Assembly: GCF_000970305.1 (NCBI RefSeq)
Contig: NZ_CP009517.1
Location: forward strand, 310,001-374,000
Source of the DNA: Methanosarcina barkeri 3
GTDB lineage: Archaea; Halobacteriota; Methanosarcinia; Methanosarcinales; Methanosarcinaceae
Length of the DNA: 64,000 nucleotides
Direction: 5' to 3'
Below are positions 27,100 through 37,320 of the stretch, in pieces. A model generated the notes under the pieces. The model did not search any database and was not told the origin of the DNA. It saw only the letters and a list, made by a program, of their open reading frames with translations. Position 1 is the stretch's first letter. Every line of letters begins with the position of its first letter. The translations under genes were made by a program, and so were the position numbers.

Positions 27100-27290
27100 T
27101 TACCCGAGCACTGCTGCAAGCACCCAGATAGAGCTTATAAAAGGAGCACTTTTTGATTCCGGATTGCTTTTTGATTCCAGGGTAGAACTGGAATTTTCGT
27201 CTTGTTTGCTCACTGTTACTGTATTATCTGACATTCCAATAGTTACTACATCTTTTGTCTTTATTGTTATCTCCACTACCCTTTTCTGTT
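27100..27290 (-). pseudogene. C-terminal remnant of an exported, membrane-anchored protein
   Basis: The minus frame ends with ESKSAPFISSIWVLAAVLG and then a premature stop. This matches the C-terminal anchor of the protein at 47389-48246 (ESKSIPFINSFWVLAAVIG). The linker EITIKTKDVVTIG and SSSTLESKSNP is also similar. The 5' side is cut by the MITE-like element at 27291-27433. The basic end after the hydrophobic segment is lost by frameshift. Confidence 0.55.
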
Positions 27291-27433
27291 GATTAAGAGT
27301 CAATCCGAAAAGTGGTTACCTGCTGTAACTTTTACAATTTGCAATATGCAAAACCGCAATGGGTACTTTGATATTATAAACCTGTTATGACTTTTCAGTG
27401 CGCACTACTGACTTTTCGGATAGGTTCTTAATC
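27291..27433. mobile_element. MITE-like element with ATCCGAAAAGT ends
   Basis: The left end GATTAAGAGTCAATCCGAAAAGT (27291-27313) is an imperfect inverted copy of the right end (27411-27433, reverse complement GATTAAGAACCTATCCGAAAAGT): 20 of 23 bases agree. The 143-bp element has no ORF. It interrupts the exported-protein remnant next to it. Confidence 0.6.
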
Positions 27434-27609
27434 CGTACTTTCTCAATGGAATTAAGGCTCAGTGTTTGATGTATTAATAGAGCCATTAATTTAAGAATCG
27501 AAATATTTATCATCATTTGACTCATAGTAAAAAGTAGACCTTGAGTAAATTACATACTATCAGTAAATTTACGGGTTTATTAATCTCAAGTGAGCAAGGT
27601 GATGTAAAA

Positions 27610-28332
27610 ATGGCACTAGCAGAACGAAGGCAGCGAGAAAAAGATCAGAGACGTGAGGACATTGTTAATGCTGCTGAAAAACTTTTCTTTTCACGAGGTT
27701 ACGATAATGTCTCAATGGACGAAATTGCAGGTGAAGTTGAGTTGAGTAAGCCTGCTTTGTATTACTATTTCAAAGATAAAGAGTCGCTTTTTTTTGCAGT
27801 CGTAAATCGTGGAGTCAAAATCCTCCGCGCTATGGTTGAGGAGGAAGTAATAAGCGCGCAGGCTAATGGTATCAAGATCGGCGCAATCGCCACGGCATTC
27901 GAGAAGTTTATTCAAAAATACCCTGACTATGCCAGAGCCTATTTTCACTTTTGGTCAGGCAGATTTGATATATCGAATGACAAAAATGTGAGTCCAGACG
28001 CAAAAGAAATCATTGAGTTCACTTGGGAAAGCTACGAGAAATCGCTTTTGATATTAAAAAAAGGCATCGAGGAAGGGGTTATCAGATCTGATGTTAGTCC
28101 GGTTGTAGTGGTGGTCTTAAATAACTTGATCGTCACCGGCATCATGAATATGAGTCCCTATCTAAGAAAATTCATGGAGGTTCATGGGATTACTATGGAA
28201 CAGTTCTACCTGGAAGTTGCCAATCTTGTGAGCCATATGGCCATGGATAAAGGAGAAGGGAACGAAAGCATCCGTGAGAGAATGTTAAAATGGAGGAGTG
28301 ATAGGTTTGCACCGGAACAAAATAAAGATTGA
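27610..28332 (+). CDS. TetR/AcrR-family transcriptional regulator
   Basis: The protein of about 240 residues has the TetR helix-turn-helix: REDIVNAAEKLFFSRGYD, then VSMDEIAGEVELSKPALYYY, then FKDKESLFFAVVNRG. An all-helical ligand domain follows, with KKGIEEGVIRSDVSPVVVVV. The ATG at 27610 follows AAGGTGAT. The frame reaches back to 27541, but the N-terminal extension lacks family similarity. A possible operator is GTAAATT and AATTTAC around 27545-27572. It is closely related to the TetR at 32694 and to the remnants at 19863 and 29442, so local gene duplication is likely. A DUF3795 gene follows after 59 bases. Confidence 0.92.
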   Translation: MALAERRQREKDQRREDIVNAAEKLFFSRGYDNVSMDEIAGEVELSKPALYYYFKDKESLFFAVVNRGVKILRAMVEEEVISAQANGIKIGAIATAFEKFIQKYPDYARAYFHFWSGRFDISNDKNVSPDAKEIIEFTWESYEKSLLILKKGIEEGVIRSDVSPVVVVVLNNLIVTGIMNMSPYLRKFMEVHGITMEQFYLEVANLVSHMAMDKGEGNESIRERMLKWRSDRFAPEQNKD

Positions 28333-28391
28333 CTTAAACGCTTTCGATTCTGGAGTACATATACAATATTGAAGAAAAAAGAGGTAAGTTT

Positions 28392-28838
28392 ATGGATTTG
28401 AAAGAATTGAGAGAATTGACCGCGCCATGCGGTTTGGACTGCTTTAATTGTAATTTTTATTTGGCAAACGATAATGAAAAGATCAGAAAACAAATACAGG
28501 CAGGATTTTCCTCAGCTGGGTGTAGTCTTCCAGATGGAGGAGCTGTTTGTAAAGGCTGCAGAAGAGAAAACGGCAATTGTGCTCCCCGTCGTGTGCTCGG
28601 GCTAGAACCGTGCAAGGTACTCAAATGTATCGGTTCCAAAGATATTGAGTCGTGTGCCGACTGCTCTGATTTTCCCTGCGACAACCTTCATCCTTATGCA
28701 GACCTCGCATCGGCGGTTCCGCATAATACAAAAGTATTCAATCTGGCGTTGATAAGGAAGATGGGCTTGGAGAAATGGGCTCAAGAAAAAGCGAAGTCCG
28801 TAAGAGAGACATACTTCAATCAGAAATTTGACATTTAA
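28392..28838 (+). CDS. DUF3795 cysteine-rich protein
   Basis: The 148-residue protein shows the DUF3795 pattern. LTAPCGLDCFNCNFYLA gives an N-terminal CxxxCxxC. A central VCKGCRRENGNC segment is followed by CKVLKCIGSKDIESCADCSDFPCDNL. The cysteines probably bind zinc or an iron-sulfur cluster. Function is unknown, though the family is common in methanogens and clostridia. The ATG at 28392 follows GAGGTAAGTTT. It lies right behind the TetR gene and may be its target. Confidence 0.85.
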   Translation: MDLKELRELTAPCGLDCFNCNFYLANDNEKIRKQIQAGFSSAGCSLPDGGAVCKGCRRENGNCAPRRVLGLEPCKVLKCIGSKDIESCADCSDFPCDNLHPYADLASAVPHNTKVFNLALIRKMGLEKWAQEKAKSVRETYFNQKFDI

Positions 28839-28966
28839 AGTTAACTCAGGGCTAATTCCCTTCTCTTTGGAGAGGAAATACAACACGTATCAATTATGCA
28901 TTTCGGCAACAAGGTTAAAGGTGTACTCAAAAAGCACTCTCATTTCTGATTTAGCCGGTGTCTTAT

Positions 28967-29441
28967 ATGCCCGTACTAAGTATTATTGCGTGTGGAATGC
29001 TCGAAGACGAGCTTGTACATGTATTATCGAGAGACCACGCACTCAAGCTGCTAATTGTCGTGGAAAACCGGGATAATATAAGATTCCTTCGAAATCTCAG
29101 GTCAAAAAACTGTACTCCAAAAACAATTTTTCTGGATAAAACCCCAATGCTTCTGAAAGACGAACGACATCCCGATTCAAAAATGCTTTTAAAGTTTCTT
29201 TCCATATTTCCCTCTTTAAAAGAAATGCACGAAAAAAGAAAACTCCTGGAAAAGAAAAAGTTAACCGTTGTCGTAAATCTGCTAAAAATGGGCCTGCATT
29301 CGTATCTTGAGTTATTGAAGGCTGAAGTGCACAAAAATATTCGGGAAATGGCTCCCTTTTCGGATAATATATTGATTTTTTACGGCAGTTGTGGGCATAC
29401 ATTAGTAAAACTGGAAGAGGACTTTGCAGATCTCGGATGCA
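28967..29441 (+). pseudogene. DUF1638 family protein, truncated
   Basis: The frame from the ATG at 28967 begins MPVLSIIACGMLEDELVHVL, the DUF1638 N-terminus. It runs through FYGSCGHTLVKLEEDFADLGC, which normally stands two thirds along the family. After that the sequence changes into a TetR C-terminus in another frame. About 155 of some 230-250 family residues remain. DUF1638 proteins are often found near corrinoid methyltransferases in Methanosarcina, but their function is not known. The break lies within about 20 bases of 29441. Confidence 0.6.
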
Positions 29442-29787
29442 AAGAGTATGAGTTCCGATGCAAAAGAGATCATCGAGTTTACTGAAGAAATCTACGAGAG
29501 AATATTTCTGGCAACAAAATTCTACATCGAGGACGGGACTTACAGACCTGAAGTGAATCCAGCTGCAGCGGTGGTCGTAAGTACCTTTATTGCCGACGGT
29601 ATCGCGAATATAAGTCCCTTTCTAAGAAAATTCATGGAAGCTCATGAGGTTACTATGCAGCAACTCTACCTGGAAATGGTCTTGTATACCACATGCTCAT
29701 GAATACCGGAGAAAAGAGTGAGGATATGTATTCAAGGATTTTAAAATGGAGGAGTGATAGATTTGCAACAGACCAGGATGAAGGTTA
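29442..29787 (+). pseudogene. TetR-family regulator, C-terminal remnant fused behind DUF1638
   Basis: The sequence SSDAKEIIEFTEEIYER, VVVSTFIADGIANISPF and LRKFMEAHEVTMQQLYLEM aligns directly with the second half of the TetR at 27610-28332. One frameshift near 29680 is needed to continue into LKWRSDRFATDQDEG and the stop at 29787, which also matches the intact protein. The N-terminal DNA-binding part is gone. The stop overlaps the start of the methyltransferase gene, so the pair was once translationally coupled. Confidence 0.65.
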
Positions 29788-30803
29788 ATTTAAGCGGCAT
29801 GCCGCTAACTTCCTTAGTGACATTGTATAGTCGAGCGAAGATAAGTAAAGAACATGGCTCATTATTCAATGATGCAAAAGCGGTTGAACTCGTTGAACAA
29901 ATTGATTTCTATTTTTCCTTACTTGAGAAATCAGGTGCTGACTTTACATTTTTTGCCAATGCTGCACGAGCAATGCAATTGGACAACAAGGTAAAGGCTT
30001 ACATCAAAGAGCACCCTCGCGCATCGGTAGTTAATCTCGGTGCCGGATTCGAAACGGAATTTTTCCGCGTTGACAACGGCACTGTCCGCTGGTACGACCT
30101 TGACCTTCCCGAACTCATTGAAGTCAGAAAGCAGCTGCTTCCGGAAACTGATAGGTTAACGTGCATTGCAAAGTCGTTCCTCGATCCGAGCTGGTGTCAG
30201 GAAATTAACACTGAAAACGGCGTACTTATAATTGCTGGCGGCCTCTTCCGCTACTTTGGCGAAGCAGAGGTACGCCAATTCTTTTCCTTGCTGGCGGATC
30301 GTTTTCCGGGTTGCGAAATCGTATTTGAAGCCGAATCAAAATCGAGCATTGATGTCGACGGAAGCTGCGGTGCCTATGGCGCAGGGTGGAATGATGACGA
30401 GCCTGAAAAAAGAGACGCAATGCAGGCGGAGTACATGAAGGCATTTGAGAACGCGTGGAAGATGTTTTTCCCACAGGCTCAGAAAGATATGATGATCGGC
30501 GCCCTGACAACATCGACCAGACCGCGAGGTACAGAGTGGGATGATTTCAAAACATGGTGGGACCAGCTCGGTGCACAGGAAAAAAGCAAAGCAATGAGCG
30601 ACTTCTTCTTTGGCTTCACCTGCGGGTGCCCCCTTGAAGATGCAAGCGAAATGACAGCATGGGATGACCGTATTACTGTTGTCGACCAATTTCCCCTGTT
30701 CAGAAACATTCCCCGAGGTCCTTCAATGAGCAAGTCTACTCGACAATTTATGGACTACACCGATGAGAAAGGAAGGATAAAAATAGTTCATGTAAGAACC
30801 TGA
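29778..30803 (+). CDS. LCMT-type (Ppm1/TcmP-like) O-methyltransferase
   Basis: The protein of about 341 residues shows the leucine carboxyl methyltransferase/TcmP-like pattern: VNLSGMPLTSLVTLYSRAKI at the start, DAKAVELVEQIDFYF, VVNLGAGFETEFFRVD as motif I, and VRWYDLDLPELIEVRK as the acidic motif II. LIIAGGLFRYFGEAEVRQFF is the conserved segment after motif IV. Family members methylate polyketide carboxyl or hydroxyl groups or protein C-termini. In archaea the substrate is unknown. The ATG at 29778 fits the family start; a GTG at 29754 and a TTG at 29763 are in frame upstream. A TetR remnant ends at its start codon. Its codon use is richer in G+C than the surrounding DNA, which suggests transfer. 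Confidence 0.85.
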   Translation: MKVNLSGMPLTSLVTLYSRAKISKEHGSLFNDAKAVELVEQIDFYFSLLEKSGADFTFFANAARAMQLDNKVKAYIKEHPRASVVNLGAGFETEFFRVDNGTVRWYDLDLPELIEVRKQLLPETDRLTCIAKSFLDPSWCQEINTENGVLIIAGGLFRYFGEAEVRQFFSLLADRFPGCEIVFEAESKSSIDVDGSCGAYGAGWNDDEPEKRDAMQAEYMKAFENAWKMFFPQAQKDMMIGALTTSTRPRGTEWDDFKTWWDQLGAQEKSKAMSDFFFGFTCGCPLEDASEMTAWDDRITVVDQFPLFRNIPRGPSMSKSTRQFMDYTDEKGRIKIVHVRT

Positions 30804-31100
30804 GATTTTAAACGACTTCTTCCATCTTCCCGAGCATTCATTACCGTACAAATAGGGCACTTTGTATGAGGTTAACATAATATGCTCAGGTACTTATTTT
30901 CTTATCCTGGCAGAAGGTTCAGATGTGAATTGAAGCGAAATTTGGAACAGGAATTAGATTGTTTAGGCTGCTAAATAACTGATAGTAAGAAAAAGGAATA
31001 AGAAAAATTAGCGAGAAAAAGGAGTAAGAAAAAAGTCTCGAAACTAAATTGTTTAAGGATAAAACATCTCTAAACTCGTTTCGATTTGATATATTCACGC
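30804..31100. other. A+T-rich spacer
   Basis: Low-complexity AAGGAATAAGAAAAA-like stretches near 30990-31035. No ORF or RNA gene is seen. Confidence 0.3.
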
Positions 31101-31375
31101 TCATACCTTCCCCCACTTTCTTCTGCGTTTCTTTTTACTTCTTGACGTGCAAATCAGAATGAGCTTGATCAAGATACTTTCGTCGTCAGATGATAGCAGT
31201 TTCTTAAGTCTTCCAAGCTTATTGCGAACTTGAAGAAGCTGACCAGTTTCAGCATATTTATAAGTCTGCTGAACCCGATGAGTTGGAGTTCCCTGAATCT
31301 CAGCTATAGTCGTGGTAGATTCACCTTTACTTTTTAGCAATTCTCTAACGGACCTTTTTCCTATTAAATTTCAGA
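31101..31375 (-). pseudogene. Possible transposase helix-turn-helix remnant
   Basis: The minus frame reads LLKSKGESTTTIAEIQGTPT and then a basic end (SRSKKKRRRKWGKV). With a one-base shift near 31352 the frame extends upstream through NRKKVRELLKSKG. It looks like the N-terminal DNA-binding part of a transposase or resolvase-like protein, but I cannot name the family. It lies next to an IS/MITE end at 31463. Confidence 0.3.
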
Positions 31376-31462
31376 GTGAATAAGGGAAATAACATAGTTA
31401 CCGCGAAATTATTTTGGGATATCATAACAGAATCCAACCTTTTATAGCTTATTATGACTACA

Positions 31463-31707
31463 ACCCACTTTCCGCAGGAAAATTTCGCATTTTCATAATT
31501 ATTACTGCTGTCAATTTTCCATTTGACATAATTTTGATTGCACTTTTGGGCATGAGTTAAAGATGAATATAGGTTCATTTAGAAACTAAAAAACGATAGC
31601 AATCAATTTCCAACGAGTTCCATTAAAATTTCAGATTATTTTAGCGTGTTTCAAAAAAGCTATCAGGAAAAATGTTAATTTTCGAAAAATACTGCGGAAA
31701 GTGGGCT
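31463..31707. mobile_element. MITE-like element with CCCACTTTCCGCAG ends
   Basis: CCCACTTTCCGCAG near 31464 is repeated in inverse orientation as CTGCGGAAAGTGGG near 31691-31705, with further partial match inward (AATTTCG against CGAAAAAT). About 240 bp lie between the outer ends and no transposase is complete. A single related end (CTGCGGAAAGT) occurs at 59211. Confidence 0.5.
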
Positions 31708-31799
31708 ATAAGACATAATTGTTACCATAAGTAATTAAAATGAATGACATTCATTTCCCGGTGATGGAATTGTCAATAAAGGAAATTAAGGAAAAGGAA

Positions 31800-32302
31800 A
31801 AAGAGCGGAAGCGCCCACGAGTTAAAAGAAGTGCTACAGGTCCCGGTGGCTGTCGGAGGAGCAGACGCGAAGTACCTTATCGAGGGGAGGAATGCACCCT
31901 TAGTACTCTGTTCATCCGAGGGCCACGAGTTACTTCGCATGATCCGGGCACAGGGTCATAAAAACGATGTACTGCCGCTACCGGTCCAGCCCGATATCCT
32001 CATAGAGAGCGATACTGACCTTTCGAAGTGCGGCGTGGACGCTGAAGCGCTCCTTACGCCGGGCCGCACATCCGGCTGCTATCTGTCGCGATAAAGGGCA
32101 GTGACTGCGTTATCGGAGACCTGCTGATCGGCATGCCGCCGTCGAACATGCCTGAACTCCCAGTGCTTGCCGAAGACATAGACGCAGTAGTGGCGAGCCT
32201 GAAAAAATGCTGAGTTATGATTCCGCTTGGCTGTGTCCAGCCCATGGTCATAGGATCGAGACTGCAGAGGCGCGGAAAAAGTTCGCAAATATTATCAGGT
32301 GA
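31800..32302 (+). pseudogene. Metallo-beta-lactamase-fold protein, frameshifted
   Basis: The piece beginning LQVPVAVGGADAKYLIEGRN leads to LLTPGRTSGCYLS. After a one-base shift near 32085 it continues AIKGSDCVIGDLLIGMPPSN, and after another near 32213 it ends MLSYDSAWLCPAHGHRIE. This is the second half of a metallo-beta-lactamase fold (TPGHTxGC and PGHG blocks). The N-terminal HxHxDH half is absent. Its third codon positions are clearly richer in G and C than neighbouring genes, so it was probably acquired from another organism and then lost. Confidence 0.6.
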
Positions 32303-32646
32303 CTTTCACTGACGATAATCTTAAAGGGGTTTTATCAGGCCCACGGAGAAAAAGGTCCCGTCAAGACAGTACGATTAACTCAAACATCCCGGAAAAGACT
32401 TTGATGTAGAAACAGAGTTTTATGACAAAAGATTCCAAAAAGTCCGCGAAATTCAAAGAGAGGTCGAGAGAATTGTACCTTTTGAACCTCCAGCCAGATC
32501 GGATAGAAAAAACACAATCCAGTTTTTCTATTAAATTCCGCCCTACTGAGAAGGACTACAATTAAGCCTGTCCGGACTTTTTCAGCTTTAGCATGACTTA
32601 TTAAGATAAAACAGAAACTTTATATTGTTTGACTTCCATTCTTATA

Positions 32647-32679
32647 ATGACCGATAGTCATATATTGGCTATCAGTCAT
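32647..32679. promoter_or_regulatory. Inverted repeat, probable TetR operator
   Basis: ATGACCGATAG (32647-32657) and CTATCAGTCAT (32669-32679) are inverted copies with one mismatch, separated by 11 bases. They lie 15 bases before the ATG of the TetR gene and after a TATATTG element (32620). This is the usual place for autorepression. Confidence 0.6.
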
Positions 32680-32693
32680 ATTGGTGAAGATAA

Positions 32694-33368
32694 ATGGCAA
32701 CTGCTGACAGAAAGGAAAGGGAAAAGGAGCAAAGGAGAAATGCAATAATCAATGCCGCTGAGAAATTATTTTTCTCCAGGGGCTTCGATAGCGTCTCCAT
32801 GGAAGAGATAGCAAAAGAGGTGGAGCTTGGTAAAGGTACGCTTTATCTTTACTTTAAGAGCAAGGACTCGCTGTTTTTTGCTATTATCTCTAGGAGGTGG
32901 GAGGAGTTTGGTGAAGCTATGATAGAAAAGATGAACCACGGGAAAAACGGCTTTGAAAAAATTCAGATAATGATCAAGTGGTTTATTGAATATTCACAGA
33001 AGAATCCAGAATATAACGACATGGCTACCACGTTTGGACCCCAGCTCTTCCAGAGAATTGATCCCGAAGATGCGCGAATGATGATGGAACTCTCCATGAA
33101 ATACATGCCTCTTGTGCACTATGCTATCAGAGAAGGAATTAAGGATGGATCTATCAGAAACGACCTTGATCCCGCACTGCTTGGAATGTATATCCAGATG
33201 ATTACGTTTAACGTTGTCTCCCCGGATCCCTCTATTAAGAATAGTTTTGCAGCACAGGGAATAAGCTACGACACATATGTAGAGATGTTGCCAAAATTCC
33301 TCTGTCCGTCAATTGCACGGTTACCGGAGAAAGAGTGTAATAATAAGGACGAAATTTTTCAGCGATAA
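32694..33368 (+). CDS. TetR/AcrR-family transcriptional regulator
   Basis: The 224-residue protein has the TetR DNA-binding domain: NAIINAAEKLFFSRGFD, VSMEEIAKEVELGKGTLYLY and FKSKDSLFFAIISRR. Its ligand domain contains PGPQLFQ-like and IREGIKDGSIRNDLDPALLG segments. The ATG at 32694 follows GGTGAAGATAA. An inverted repeat just upstream is a likely own operator. The next gene on the same strand is a condensation-domain acyltransferase 265 bases on, the probable controlled gene. It is a paralogue of the regulator at 27610. Confidence 0.93.
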   Translation: MATADRKEREKEQRRNAIINAAEKLFFSRGFDSVSMEEIAKEVELGKGTLYLYFKSKDSLFFAIISRRWEEFGEAMIEKMNHGKNGFEKIQIMIKWFIEYSQKNPEYNDMATTFGPQLFQRIDPEDARMMMELSMKYMPLVHYAIREGIKDGSIRNDLDPALLGMYIQMITFNVVSPDPSIKNSFAAQGISYDTYVEMLPKFLCPSIARLPEKECNNKDEIFQR

Positions 33369-33633
33369 ACACTAAACCGCCAAGCACGGAACCAGAAAAA
33401 TTTTATGATGCGACTATTGGAAACAATCAGAATAGCGGGTGCTATCAATAAAAACTAAGCTAGGTTTTATTCAATGACGGACGGTTTTACAATGTCCATA
33501 GCTAACCGAGACCGAATACGAACAATTCAGTTAGAAGGAAGATGTCTACACAAGATAAAAACATCAGCTCATTTTTCTGGACATTGAATATTCTCTAAAA
33601 AGCGTATAATTCGAAGATATTGAAAGTGATGTA

Positions 33634-35088
33634 ATGACATCGGATGAACGTGAATATAAGAGTGCAGGAATTCCGGGATGTATACGCCAGATGACCAATC
33701 TTGAGCGTATTTTCCTATTTACTCCTGGATGTAATGTATCGATTGCTGCACGGATTACCGGAAACGTATCGGAACAAGAATTGCTCCGTGCATTGGACAC
33801 AGTTCGCCGTATGCACCCATTGGTCGGAGCAAAGATAGTATTTGATGACCGACATGATGCCTGGTTTTCGAATGATAACGTCTCTGCTCTTCCATTAAGG
33901 GTTATAAAACGAATTTCGGATACCCAATGGTTTGAAGAGATTCAATATGAACATAAGATCCCGTTTGAGCTGGAAAAAGGTCCATTAATTCGGTTCATAT
34001 TGTTGCATTCCCCTGAAATATCAGAGCTTATAGTCATGTGCAATCACAGTATTTGCGATGGGATGGCACTGGCAAATCTGATCCGCGATATTTTGGTCAG
34101 TTACGCTGATCCAGGACACAAGTTTATTGTACTCAATCCCCCGGATATTATGAAATTACTTCCAAGAAGAAATAGTCTTTCTCCCCGTGCGATTCTTACC
34201 TCATTATTTATATATAATTCCAACAGGAAATGGGAAAAGAGCCCACATTACTTTTTCCAGGCTGATTATGATGCGATCACCAGGGCTTACTGGGAAAAAA
34301 AACAGTGTGGTGCTGTATTAATTGAGCTTGATCCCCAGGAATCCCAGATCTTTTCCGAAAAATGCAGGAATGAGGGGGTTACGGTCGGATCAGCACTGAC
34401 TACGGCATGCATCGCAGCACATGAGGATATATCAGGTCCGTTTACTAAAAATTTCAAACTTGTGTCTGTTCCCTTTGATCTGAGAAGGCATGCAACTACA
34501 CCGGTTGACGACGTATTCTGTCTCTGTGTTGGTGCTCCACGCTTCCCCTTTACTTATGATGCGAAAAAATCCTTCTGGAAGAATGCTGCTGTTTTGCATA
34601 AAGAGATACACAAACGTGTGGAAAAACTGGACTCTACTGGTCTGGAGGTTCCGAACTTTGAGCCGTCTTTCATCGATGCTTTTGCCGGTTTTGGGCCATT
34701 TTTTAAAGTCATTCCTGAAGCATATTCCCGAACAGACAGCCTGTTACGGTTTGCCCAGGATAAGAAAAATGTGGCTTTTTCGTTTACACGCAATTATAAG
34801 AACATGACTCCTGGGACTATTCCTTCAAATTTAGGAAGACTCAAACTTCAAACGACATACGGAAATCTTCAGATTGATCGCATGGTCTTTTTGCCAGCAG
34901 TCAGTGAGGCAGTCCCATTGATCCTTGGAGGGATTAGTGCCGGCGGGAGGATTGTATTTTCTCTCACCTTTGCCGAGACAATACAAAACGATGGCTTTGG
35001 CCGGGAGCAGGAAATGGTCCGGATACGGGACAGGGCGCTTGAGTATATGGGTTTTTCGGAAAAAGTAAGTGAGAAAGCTATCCAGTGA
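33634..35088 (+). CDS. Condensation-domain/acyltransferase protein (PapA/WS-DGAT-like)
   Basis: The 484-residue protein belongs to the CoA-dependent acyltransferase fold shared by NRPS condensation domains, PapA5 and alcohol acetyltransferases. ELLRALDTVRRMHPLVGAKI is the typical N-terminal helix. The catalytic HxxxDG motif is MCNHSICDGMALANLI near residue 138. A C-terminal half has FKLVSVPFDLRRH (the floor loop) and GGRIVFSLTF near the end. It is stand-alone: no adenylation or carrier domain is nearby. It may esterify or amidate a lipid or small molecule. The ATG at 33634 follows AAGTGATGTA. A TetR gene lies directly upstream, so the product may be inducible. Such proteins are uncommon in methanogens and suggest a natural-product-like step. 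Confidence 0.78.
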   Translation: MTSDEREYKSAGIPGCIRQMTNLERIFLFTPGCNVSIAARITGNVSEQELLRALDTVRRMHPLVGAKIVFDDRHDAWFSNDNVSALPLRVIKRISDTQWFEEIQYEHKIPFELEKGPLIRFILLHSPEISELIVMCNHSICDGMALANLIRDILVSYADPGHKFIVLNPPDIMKLLPRRNSLSPRAILTSLFIYNSNRKWEKSPHYFFQADYDAITRAYWEKKQCGAVLIELDPQESQIFSEKCRNEGVTVGSALTTACIAAHEDISGPFTKNFKLVSVPFDLRRHATTPVDDVFCLCVGAPRFPFTYDAKKSFWKNAAVLHKEIHKRVEKLDSTGLEVPNFEPSFIDAFAGFGPFFKVIPEAYSRTDSLLRFAQDKKNVAFSFTRNYKNMTPGTIPSNLGRLKLQTTYGNLQIDRMVFLPAVSEAVPLILGGISAGGRIVFSLTFAETIQNDGFGREQEMVRIRDRALEYMGFSEKVSEKAIQ

Positions 35089-35148
35089 TATTGCTCAGGA
35101 GATCTTTTTCTGCCTCCAGTCTCTCTTTGTTCGAAAGATCCTGGCATT

Positions 35149-35271
35149 ATGAAGGTAAAATACGAAAATACCGGGACAACAAAAATCAGGCATGGAACCT
35201 TCACGCCAAGCGAAATTTGTGCAAAGATCAGCAAGCTTCACAGCTTCAAATTTGATGAGCTCAGGAAGTGA
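35149..35271 (+). CDS. Possible 40-residue protein, unknown
   Basis: An open frame from the ATG at 35149 codes for a basic 40-residue product that begins MKVKYENTGTTKIRHGTFTP. No ribosome site is convincing and I recognise no family. The remaining spacer to 35512 holds decayed sequence and, from 35461, the promoter of the Mer gene. Confidence 0.25.
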   Translation: MKVKYENTGTTKIRHGTFTPSEICAKISKLHSFKFDELRK

Positions 35272-35460
35272 GAATCAGTAAGTGAGAATTAGTAAACTAC
35301 CGATATTGCCGATTGTCTGGTGCTCCCGACGCGAGAGCGGTCAAATCCAGAAAAAGCTGGCCATGAGTGATATCGGGTACTATGCATCTTCAGTGAATGT
35401 ATTATCTGCGAAAATAAAACCAGCGCCCGGGAAAATAAAACCAGTGGCCAAACAAAAATC

Positions 35461-35475
35461 AATAAATATATATAG
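35461..35475 (+). promoter_or_regulatory. TATA box for the Mer gene
   Basis: AAATATATATAG about 40-50 bases before the ATG at 35513 is a strong archaeal TATA-like element, and the start has a GGAGGACTTAA ribosome site. Confidence 0.55.
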
Positions 35476-35512
35476 TTACCTGATAGCAACATTTTGTCAT
35501 CGGAGGACTTAA

Positions 35513-36493
<981 letters not shown>

Positions 36494-36680
36494 TCGGAGA
36501 ACTCGGATGGTTCATTCAGGAATCTGGCGACCCGTAACGAATAAGCTAATGCCCTTATAAATAATTCACATACTCGCATCCGCGTCTATTTTCCTGGTTG
36601 TGTACTTGTATTTGAAGGATCCTGGCAGCACAGCGAGAGGTACCCAAAAAGCTGAAATCTGAGGTTTAAAAATACCAGTA

Positions 36681-37320
36681 GTGAAAGTCAACGCTATAAA
36701 CATGTATTACGAGATTCACGGCGAAGGTGAGCCGCTTGTGGTGGTCTGGGGAATCAGTGGAGAGATCTCTCCACTTGTTGATTACCTGGATGCTGAAATG
36801 AGTAAAAAATACAAAATTGTCTTCTTCGACAGCCGTGGTACAGGCAGGACTGATAATTGTAATACCCGGAAAGAGTCAGGAGCCTGATATTGAACTTAGC
36901 TGCTGCCAGGTCGCCTGATAAGGATGACCCGCAAGCTGCTCTGTCATTTGATATGTTGCAGACAATGATTACACAGCCGGGCTTCCTGGAAGCAATGGGC
37001 AAATACCCGCCGAGCATCGAATCATTCAGAGGCAGTTCGATGCGCTCAAAGAGTTTGACGGTATAGATTTGCTGGGTAAAATTACCGCACCCACGCTCAT
37101 AGTGAACGGGACGAAAGATAATTCCACACCGATCAAATGTGCCGAAGAACTTTCCGAAGGGATATCAGATTCCAGACTGGTCCTTGTTAAAGAAGACCAT
37201 TTATTCATAAGGACAAAACCGGACCTGCTGGTTATGCCCATTCTCGAATTTTTGTATGAAGTCAATTTGGTGGAAGTCGACGCAAAAGCAGAGGAGAAAA
37301 CTTCATGGCCGACTGCCTGA
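36681..37320 (+). pseudogene. Alpha/beta-hydrolase with internal deletion
   Basis: The first piece (from the GTG at 36681) has MYYEIHGEGEPLVVVWGISG and KIVFFDSRGTGRTD, the oxyanion and early strands. It stops at 36887. A middle piece in another frame reads LSFDMLQTMITQPGFLEAMG. The last piece (to 37320) has TAPTLIVNGTKDNSTPI with the acidic residue. The segment with the nucleophile elbow is missing. The gene is therefore dead by deletion plus frameshifts. Confidence 0.75.
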
